Shown here: positions 1 through 5,380 of the stretch, one piece after another
Position numbering within the stretch: position 1 is the stretch's first letter
Layout: each line of letters opens with the position of its first letter
Assembly (NCBI GenBank): GCA_945907225.1
Contig: CAMDSN010000120.1
Span: forward strand, 1 to 5,380
DNA from: Flavobacterium psychrophilum
GTDB lineage: Bacteria; Bacteroidota; Bacteroidia; Flavobacteriales; Flavobacteriaceae
DNA: 5,380 bases
Reading direction: 5' to 3'
Notes under the pieces: model-generated
The model's database searches: none
Told to the model about the DNA's origin: nothing
The model's input: only the letters and a program-made list of their open reading frames with translations
Program-made: the position numbers and the translations under genes

Positions 1-116
1 GACATTTTATAGAATTTGATGGCGCTAAAATAACAATATTATGATATAAAAAATAGAATATTTTAAAGTCCTAAATCTAAACTTATCAATTTTAAGTGCT
101 AAATTAAAAAAAATAG

Positions 117-124
117 TACCTTTC
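117..124 (+). promoter_or_regulatory. Possible -7 promoter element of the lipoprotein gene
   Basis: TACCTTTC matches the Bacteroidota -7 consensus TAnnTTTG at every defined position except the last. It lies 34 bases before the ATG at 159, which would give a short leader. I see no convincing TTTG-like -33 element about 20 bases upstream, where the sequence is a run of A and T. In such AT-rich DNA a chance match is quite possible, so this is only a candidate. Nothing else in 1-158 looks like a gene or a structured RNA. Confidence 0.3.
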
Positions 125-158
125 ACAATCAAAAAAATAATCTCATTAAGAACTGAAA

Positions 159-1403
159 ATGAAAAGTATTTATTTATTGGCACTCTGTTTTTTTTCTATT
201 TTTATATCTTCCTGCGAATCGGAAGAAACAAATAAGGAACAAGTAAAATTTGCTGTTCCAAAATTAAGATCACTGGCAGCAATAAGGAATAATGTATATG
301 TTAGCTCGGCAAAGCAAACGAAATCAGATGGGAAAATATATGTGGCAGAAAATTTTCTCTTTTATATTGCAAAAGAACAAGGAGTTCATGTTTTTAATAA
401 TACTAATCCTAGTGTTCCTCAAAATAGTGTATTTATAAATATTGAAGGGGTTCATGACATTTCTGTAAAAGGCAATTATCTTTTTGCAGATAACTTTTTT
501 GACTTATTGGTTTTTGACATCAGTAATATTCAAAATATTACTTTAGTAAAAACAGTAGAAAATGTAATATCTTTTAGTCCTTTATACCCAATTGACGCCC
601 AATATTATGATTATACGGTTGGACCTGTTGGAGATGAAATTATCACTGGTTTTTCTTTTGAAATGAGAGATAAGCCTGAAGGCCAAGAAGTAATTTGGGC
701 AGAAGATGCATTAGCTACATTTAATAGTTTAACTAGTAATGTTGGAACCGGTGGTTCTTATGCTCGTTTTCAAATACAAAATAATGCACTTTACACCATT
801 GACTCGTTTAAATTAAATGTTTTTAATATCACTAATCCTATAACTACTTTTTTTGACAAAGATATATACATGAATCAATGGTTTGGAGGCGGTGTGTTTG
901 AAACCTTATTTATTCAAAAAGACATACTATTTGTTGGTTCAACTACGGGAATGTATACCGTAAATGCCTCCGACGAATTTAATCCTTACTTTGTGTCTGG
1001 TTTTGCCCACGCAACAGCATGCGACCCTGTAGTTGTTGATGAAATAACAGCTTATATTACGGTTAGGGGTGGCTCTACTTGTGGTGCTATAGAAGATCAA
1101 ATTAATGTAATCAACGTATCAGATATTTCTAATCCGACTTTAATTTCAACATACCTTATTAATGAACCTTATGGTTTGGGAATAAAAAATGATATCCTTT
1201 ATGTTGGTTGTGGGAATAATGGGCTTAAAGTGTTTAATGCACTAAATAGCACCAATCTCGTTATGGAAAACACTTATCCAGGAAATGTGAAAGATATTAT
1301 TCCACTGAATAGTCACTTAATTACTGTAGGTGATAATAAAATTACTCAATATAGCTATGGCCCAAATTACACTCTTGTAATGTTAAGCGAAATTACTTTA
1401 TAA
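159..1403 (+). CDS. LVIVD-repeat beta-propeller lipoprotein, probably surface-exposed
   Basis: Predicted lipoprotein of 414 residues. The N-terminus is a type II signal peptide: K2, a hydrophobic stretch (residues 4-16), then the lipobox ISSC with lipidated Cys19. The mature protein begins C-E-S-E-E; acidic residues just after the cysteine resemble the lipoprotein export signal that sends Bacteroidota lipoproteins to the cell surface, so surface exposure is an inference. The body has seven LVIVD-like units of about 40 residues, starting near residues 55, 97, 198, 244, 283, 336 and 376. Each has a hydrophobic strand such as NYLFAD or DILYVG, then a turn such as VFDISN or VFNITNP. Seven units suggest a closed seven-bladed propeller, with a non-repeat insertion of about 60 residues (138-197) between blades 2 and 3. 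Cys288 and Cys308 flank a DPVVVD strand in unit 5 and could form a disulfide. No catalytic motif is visible; a binding or scaffold role is a guess. The ATG at 159 is chosen because it gives a complete signal peptide; the Shine-Dalgarno is weak, as usual in this phylum. It converges on the ileS operon. Confidence 0.88.
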   Translation: MKSIYLLALCFFSIFISSCESEETNKEQVKFAVPKLRSLAAIRNNVYVSSAKQTKSDGKIYVAENFLFYIAKEQGVHVFNNTNPSVPQNSVFINIEGVHDISVKGNYLFADNFFDLLVFDISNIQNITLVKTVENVISFSPLYPIDAQYYDYTVGPVGDEIITGFSFEMRDKPEGQEVIWAEDALATFNSLTSNVGTGGSYARFQIQNNALYTIDSFKLNVFNITNPITTFFDKDIYMNQWFGGGVFETLFIQKDILFVGSTTGMYTVNASDEFNPYFVSGFAHATACDPVVVDEITAYITVRGGSTCGAIEDQINVINVSDISNPTLISTYLINEPYGLGIKNDILYVGCGNNGLKVFNALNSTNLVMENTYPGNVKDIIPLNSHLITVGDNKITQYSYGPNYTLVMLSEITL

Positions 1404-1435
1404 TAAAAAATCCATGTGACCATGGATTTTTTATT
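1402..1435. terminator. Bidirectional intrinsic terminator between convergent genes
   Basis: A perfect inverted repeat: 15 bases at 1402-1416 pair with 1421-1435 around the 4-base loop TGAC. The core is TCCATG/CATGGA, flanked by A6 on the left and T6 on the right. Each strand therefore reads as a stem followed by a U-tract, and the hairpin can stop transcripts from both sides. It sits in the 52-base gap between the lipoprotein gene and the DksA-like gene, and its left arm begins inside the lipoprotein stop codon. The core is only moderately GC-rich, but the stem is long and without mismatches. Confidence 0.87.
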
Positions 1436-1455
1436 GTTTTATATGAAATACCCTA

Positions 1456-1836
1456 TTAGCGTTGTAAATTTTTTGCCTCAATGCTCATAGTAGCATGTGG
1501 CACAATGCGTAAACGATCCTTAGAAATTAACTTTCCAGTAACTTTACAAACGCCATATGTTTTATTTTCTACACGGAAAAGTGCATTTTTTAAATCTCTA
1601 ATAAACTTTTCTTGTCGAATTGCTAATTGAGAATTTGCTTCTTTAGACATGGTTTCGCTGCCTTCTTCAAAGGCCTTAAAAGTTGGCGAAGTATCATCTG
1701 TGCCATTGTTTAAATCATTCATATAGGCACTTTTAATCAACTCTAAGTCAATTTTAGCCTTTTCCATTTTGTTTACAATTATTTCTCTGAACTCTGCTAA
1801 ATCAGCATCTGAGTATCTCATTTTTTCTTCTATCAT
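1456..1836 (-). CDS. DksA/TraR-family protein with degenerate zinc finger
   Basis: Small protein (126 residues) of the DksA/TraR family, whose members insert a coiled coil into the RNA polymerase secondary channel and alter transcription, often together with ppGpp. Residues 10-90 are charged and helical, fitting two coiled-coil helices around a tip near NNGTDDTSPTF (43-53). The C-terminal part keeps the family pattern YGVC...GK.I...RL..VP.AT..I (94-119). The canonical CxxC-x17-CxxC positions fall on C97, T100, S118 and A121, so three of four zinc ligands are lost while the spacing is exact. The DxxDxA tip of E. coli DksA is not seen either. Regulation of RNA polymerase is therefore a family-based inference. 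The gene follows ileS after 8 bases and should share its transcript. Two starts are possible: ATG at 1836 (MIEEKM) or ATG at 1821 (MRYSD). The second has an AGAAGAA stretch just upstream; I keep the first as the longer form close to the ileS stop. I do not call it dksA because a phylum may carry several paralogues. Confidence 0.87.
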   Translation of the reverse strand: MIEEKMRYSDADLAEFREIIVNKMEKAKIDLELIKSAYMNDLNNGTDDTSPTFKAFEEGSETMSKEANSQLAIRQEKFIRDLKNALFRVENKTYGVCKVTGKLISKDRLRIVPHATMSIEAKNLQR

Positions 1837-1844
1837 TCTGTTAT

Positions 1845-4800
1845 TTATTTTGAGATTAATATTCTTGTTTTTATATTGTCAAATTCTATTTCAACTCCAT
1901 TTTTTAAATCATCTGCAAAAATCAATGATCTTGTAAGCGTCTCCGATTTTATGTATTCTTCGTTGGCTAAAATTGCTTTTTCTAGTTCCATATTTGATAG
2001 TAACTGTACAGTAATTTTATCTGTCACTTCAAATCCACTATCTTTCCTAATATTTTGAATTCTATTCACTAACTCCCTTGCAATTCCCTCATCAATTAAT
2101 TCCTGAGTTAATGTTATATCTAAAGCAACCGTAATTCCATTTGCATTAGCTACTAACCATCCGGGGATATCTTGTGATGATATCTCAACTTCATCGGACG
2201 TTAAAATTATACTTTTTTCTGATATAACAATTTTTAATTCACCCGTGTTATCAAGTTCGTTAATTTGCTCCGTAGTAAAATTTTGTATCTGTTTGGCTAT
2301 CAAACCCATATCTTTTCCAAAGCGTGGGCCCAATGCTTTAAAGTTAGGCTTAATTTGTTTTACAAGCACGCCTGAGGCATCCTCTAAAATTTCAATCTCC
2401 TTTACATTTACTTCAGCTTTAATTAGGTCTGAAACAGCATTTATTTCTGACTTAAAAAGCACATCAAAAGCAGGGATTATTACCTTTTGCAAAGGTTGAC
2501 GCACCTTAATCATTTCCTTCTTACGCAAAGACAAAACCAATGAAGAAACCGTTTGCGCCTTCATCATTTTGCTTTCTAGCGATTTATCAACAAAGTTTTC
2601 AACCGAAACAGGAAAATTTGACAAATGAACACTGCTATATACTTCTTTTTCAGTAGTTTTTATTAAATCACAGTATAATTTTTCCATGAAGAAAGGAGCT
2701 ATTGGTGCCGATAATTTGGCAACATTTAGTAAACAAGTATACAGTGTTTGGTAAGCTGCAATTTTATCATTTTCATATTCCCCTTTCCAAAATCTACGTC
2801 TACACAAACGAACGTACCAATTACTTAAATTTTCCTGAACAAAATCTGATATTGCTCTTGCTGCTTTAGTTGGTTCATAATCGTCGTAAGCTTCGTCCAC
2901 TACTTTTATTAGTGTATGCAATTCGGATAAGATCCAACGGTCAATTTCTGGTCTTTCGTTTAAAGGAATTTCAGCTTCCGAGTATTTAAACCCGTCAATG
3001 TTAGCATATAATGAGAAAAATGAATAAGTGTTATACAACGTGCCGAAGAATTTTCGTCTCACCTCAGCAACTCCTTCAATGTCAAACTTAAGATTATCCC
3101 AAGGATTTGCATTCGATATCATATACCATCTGGTAGCATCAGGTCCATATTCGGCTAAAGTAGTAAAAGGATCTACTGCATTCCCGAGCCTTTTGGACAT
3201 TTTTTGTCCGTTTTTATCAAGGACTAACCCATTTGACACCACATTTTTATAAGCAATTTTATCAAAAACCAAAGTTCCTATTGCGTGTAAAGTATAAAAC
3301 CAACCGCGCGTTTGGTCTACTCCCTCGGCAATAAAATCTGCAGGGAAATCTTTATTTTGATCAATTTTATCTTTGTTTTCAAACGGATAATGCCATTGCG
3401 CATAGGGCATAGCGCCTGAATCAAACCAAACATCAATTAAATCAGCTTCGCGTTTCATAGGTTTCCCTGTTTGGGAAACTAATACAATCGCATCAACGAC
3501 ATTTTTATGTAAATCAACCAAATTATAATTCTCTTCTTTCATGTTACCAATCTCAAATTCCTTAAATGGATTTTGGGATTGAAAACCTGACAAAATAGAT
3601 TTTTCAATTTCATTGTATAATTCTGCTACAGAACCAATACAAATTTCTTCTGCTCCATCTTCTGTTCTCCAAATTGGCAAAGGGATTCCCCAATATCTAG
3701 AACGTGACAAATTCCAGTCATTAGCATTCTTTAACCAATTACCAAAACGTCCTTCTCCAGTCGCTTTTGGTTTCCAATTAATGGTTTCATTAAGACTAAA
3801 CATGCTGTCTTTTACTTCGGTTACTTTTATAAACCAGGAATCTAAAGGATAATATAAAAGCGGCTCGTCTGTTCTCCAGCTATGTGGGTAACTGTGAACG
3901 TACTTTTCTACTTTGAACGCTTTATTTTCTTCTTTTAGCTGAATGGCTATTTCAACATCTGCGGAACGTTCAGGAACTTTATCGGCATCGTAATACTCAT
4001 TCTTAACATATTTCCCTGACAGATCCCCTAGGCCTTGAATAAATTTGCCTTGTAAATCTACTAATGGCACGGGATTCCCATTAGTGTCCAAAACGAGCAT
4101 TGGCGGCACTTCTGGTCTTGCTTCTTTGGCTACCTTGGCATCATCGGCGCCAAAAGTTGGCGCAGTGTGAACAATTCCGGTTCCATCCTCAGTAGTAACA
4201 AAATCTCCAGTTATCACTCTAAAGGCATTTTCAGAATTTTGATACGGAAGTGTTAAAGGCATTAATTGGTCATAACGAATTCCGACTAAGCTTGACCCTT
4301 TAAATTCGGTTAAGATTTTGAATGGAATATTTTTAGATTCGTTGTTAAAATTTTCAAAGTCGGAATTTTCAGTACTTAGAAAAAATCCTTTTCCAAATTG
4401 TTTCCCGACTAAATTTTTGGCCAATACAACCTTTATTGGATGAAAAGTATATTGATTAAATGTTTCTGCCAAAACATAATCAATTTTTGGCCCAACAGTA
4501 AGTGCTGTATTACTAGGCAATGTCCAAGGCGTAGTGGTCCAAGCTAAAATATAGATATCTCCAAACCCTTGAAGGAATAGAGGCAATGTTGATGCTTGAG
4601 TTTTAAATTGAGCAACAACAGTAGTGTCAGTTACATCACGGTAACTCCCTGGCTGGTTAACTTCATGAGAAGATAAACCGGTTCCTGCTTTTGGAGAATA
4701 TGGCTGTATTGTGTATCCTTTGTAGAGTAGGTTTTTATCGTAAATCTGTTTAAGCAACCACCAAACCGATTCCATATATTTGGATTTATAAGTCACATAC

Positions 4801-5246
4801 GGATCTTCCATATCAACCCAATAGCCCATTTTTTCGGTCAAGTCGTTCCAAACATCTGTATAACGCATAACCGTTTTCTTGCACGCTTCATTGTAATCTT
4901 CAATGGAAATACTTTGTCCAATATCTTCTTTTGTAATTCCGAGTTCTTTTTCAGTTCCTAATTCAACAGGTAAGCCATGAGTATCCCAACCGGCTTTTCG
5001 TTTTACTTGAAAGCCCTTCTGTGTTTTATATCTACAAAAAATATCTTTAATAGCACGAGCCATTACATGATGAATTCCGGGCAAGCCGTTAGCAGATGGT
5101 GGGCCCTCAAAAAACACAAATGGGGTAGCTCCTTCACGGGAGGCAACACTTTGCTCAAAAATATTGTTTTTTTTCCAAAAATCAAGAACTTCAGAAGCCA
5201 CCTTAGGCAAGTCAAGTCCTTTGTATTCAGTAAACTTAGTGCTCAT
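1845..5246 (-). CDS. ileS: Isoleucyl-tRNA synthetase, type 2 (eukaryote-like)
   Basis: Charges tRNA-Ile with isoleucine in the cytoplasm using ATP and edits mischarged valine. At 1133 residues it is about 200 longer than E. coli IleRS. In order: class I catalytic domain with PPSANGLP then GIHH (57-60) in place of HxGH, and GWDTHGLPVE (86-95); CP1 editing domain (about 200-455) with the threonine-rich TTTPWTLPSNTA (237-248) and GTGIVHTAPTFGADD (355-369); second catalytic half with RSRYWGIPLPIW (515-526), DVWFDSG (605-611), DQTRGWF (644-650) and the ATP loop KMSKR (682-686); helical anticodon-binding domain (about 765-925) with NLSNWYVRLCRRRFW (806-820); then a C-terminal extension to 1133 with RELVNRIQNIRKDSGF (1057-1072). 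The C-terminus has no CxxC pairs, so the zinc domain of type 1 bacterial IleRS is absent. KMSKR, the missing zinc domain and the C-terminal motif place it with type 2. The reading frame is intact. The ATG at 5246 gives the expected short N-terminus before the catalytic domain. First gene of an operon with the DksA-like gene. Confidence 0.98.
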   Translation of the reverse strand: MSTKFTEYKGLDLPKVASEVLDFWKKNNIFEQSVASREGATPFVFFEGPPSANGLPGIHHVMARAIKDIFCRYKTQKGFQVKRKAGWDTHGLPVELGTEKELGITKEDIGQSISIEDYNEACKKTVMRYTDVWNDLTEKMGYWVDMEDPYVTYKSKYMESVWWLLKQIYDKNLLYKGYTIQPYSPKAGTGLSSHEVNQPGSYRDVTDTTVVAQFKTQASTLPLFLQGFGDIYILAWTTTPWTLPSNTALTVGPKIDYVLAETFNQYTFHPIKVVLAKNLVGKQFGKGFFLSTENSDFENFNNESKNIPFKILTEFKGSSLVGIRYDQLMPLTLPYQNSENAFRVITGDFVTTEDGTGIVHTAPTFGADDAKVAKEARPEVPPMLVLDTNGNPVPLVDLQGKFIQGLGDLSGKYVKNEYYDADKVPERSADVEIAIQLKEENKAFKVEKYVHSYPHSWRTDEPLLYYPLDSWFIKVTEVKDSMFSLNETINWKPKATGEGRFGNWLKNANDWNLSRSRYWGIPLPIWRTEDGAEEICIGSVAELYNEIEKSILSGFQSQNPFKEFEIGNMKEENYNLVDLHKNVVDAIVLVSQTGKPMKREADLIDVWFDSGAMPYAQWHYPFENKDKIDQNKDFPADFIAEGVDQTRGWFYTLHAIGTLVFDKIAYKNVVSNGLVLDKNGQKMSKRLGNAVDPFTTLAEYGPDATRWYMISNANPWDNLKFDIEGVAEVRRKFFGTLYNTYSFFSLYANIDGFKYSEAEIPLNERPEIDRWILSELHTLIKVVDEAYDDYEPTKAARAISDFVQENLSNWYVRLCRRRFWKGEYENDKIAAYQTLYTCLLNVAKLSAPIAPFFMEKLYCDLIKTTEKEVYSSVHLSNFPVSVENFVDKSLESKMMKAQTVSSLVLSLRKKEMIKVRQPLQKVIIPAFDVLFKSEINAVSDLIKAEVNVKEIEILEDASGVLVKQIKPNFKALGPRFGKDMGLIAKQIQNFTTEQINELDNTGELKIVISEKSIILTSDEVEISSQDIPGWLVANANGITVALDITLTQELIDEGIARELVNRIQNIRKDSGFEVTDKITVQLLSNMELEKAILANEEYIKSETLTRSLIFADDLKNGVEIEFDNIKTRILISK

Positions 5247-5270
5247 TTTTAGTTTTCTTAAATCAGTTTG

Positions 5271-5278
5271 CGAAAGTA
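5271..5278 (-). promoter_or_regulatory. Probable -7 promoter element of ileS
   Basis: On the minus strand this reads TACTTTCG, followed by CAAAC. It matches the Bacteroidota -7 consensus TAnnTTTG except for C at the seventh position, a substitution I regard as common in such promoters. It ends 24 bases before the ileS ATG, leaving room for a short leader whose end is A-rich (AAAACTAAAA) with no Shine-Dalgarno. No TTTG-like -33 element is visible at the expected distance; that stretch is taken up by the heptamer repeat at 5285-5305. Confidence 0.42.
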
Positions 5279-5284
5279 ATAAAT

Positions 5285-5305
5285 AGTTATGAGTTATGAG
5301 TTATT
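5285..5305. repeat. Tandem heptamer repeat, three units, upstream of ileS
   Basis: Three units of AGTTATG on the plus strand, the last ending in T instead of G; on the minus strand the unit reads CATAACT. The array starts 7 bases upstream of the proposed ileS -7 element and covers the spacer and probable -33 region. It could be a simple slipped-strand repeat or a fragment of a dispersed repeat family; the window alone cannot say which. Confidence 0.75.
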
Positions 5306-5346
5306 AGGGAAGTGGTTTTTGTGTTAAGTAATTTCTGAAAGTAATC

Positions 5347-5362
5347 CAAAATAGCAAAATAG
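5347..5362. repeat. Tandem octamer, two perfect copies
   Basis: CAAAATAG occurs twice head to tail. On the minus strand it reads CTATTTTG twice, which resembles the Bacteroidota -7 element with one base missing from the spacer. A second, more distal ileS promoter here is conceivable but unsupported by a -33 element. The rest of 5306-5380 shows no gene start, RNA or further structure that I can recognise. Confidence 0.5.
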
Positions 5363-5380
5363 GGACAGGAATATAAAAGG

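Noticed and set aside
1..158. Possible partial gene or small RNA at the left edge
   Set aside because: No frame on either strand reads as a recognisable protein end, and I see no stable hairpin. It is treated as an AT-rich intergenic leader.
188..195. Run of eight T in the signal-peptide codons of the lipoprotein gene, a possible phase-variation tract
   Set aside because: Phenylalanine codons in a hydrophobic signal peptide of an AT-rich genome give such runs by default, and eight bases is short. Comparison between strains would be needed.
1876..3852. Several plus-strand open frames of 60-84 codons inside ileS (near 1876, 2245, 3028 and 3613)
   Set aside because: They are fully antisense to an intact conserved gene. 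Their serine- and phenylalanine-rich translations are typical of the reverse complement of an AT-rich gene.
4977..5252. A 91-codon plus-strand open frame across the ileS start
   Set aside because: It lies antisense to the conserved catalytic N-terminus of IleRS, has no recognisable domain, and is explained by the constraint of the real gene.
5247..5380. Possible T-box or other riboswitch leader controlling ileS
   Set aside because: No T-box-like element or attenuator hairpin is visible, and the proposed promoter leaves only a short leader. T-boxes are also not expected in Bacteroidota.

Overview
The window is AT-rich DNA from a Bacteroidota genome, most likely of the Flavobacteriaceae. The evidence is the eukaryote-like IleRS with a GIHH signature, a DksA/TraR-family protein whose zinc ligands are mostly lost, an LVIVD-repeat lipoprotein of a type common in flavobacteria, the absence of strong Shine-Dalgarno sequences, and a TAnnTTTG-like promoter element.

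Layout: 1-158 is a non-coding leader with a weak promoter candidate. 159-1403 (+) encodes a predicted outer-membrane lipoprotein that I read as a seven-bladed LVIVD beta-propeller. 1402-1435 is a long perfect hairpin flanked by A and T tracts, placed as a bidirectional terminator between convergent genes. 1456-1836 (-) encodes the small DksA/TraR-like protein. 1845-5246 (-) encodes isoleucyl-tRNA synthetase, 1133 residues and intact. 5247-5380 is non-coding and holds the probable ileS promoter and two short tandem repeats.

ileS and the DksA-like gene form a two-gene transcription unit with an 8-base gap, read right to left. It joins a core translation enzyme to a probable RNA-polymerase secondary-channel regulator. 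The lipoprotein gene is an independent unit facing them. lspA, which follows ileS in many bacteria, is not found between the DksA-like gene and the terminator.

I see no CRISPR array, mobile element, tRNA or rRNA, and no clear new system. The most notable point is the swapped class I signature in IleRS (G57-I-H-H60 in place of HxGH), a change linked in the literature to extreme mupirocin resistance in type 2 IleRS. Next come the DksA-like protein that keeps the finger spacing but only one of four cysteines, and a heptamer tandem repeat lying where the ileS promoter spacer and -33 region should be.
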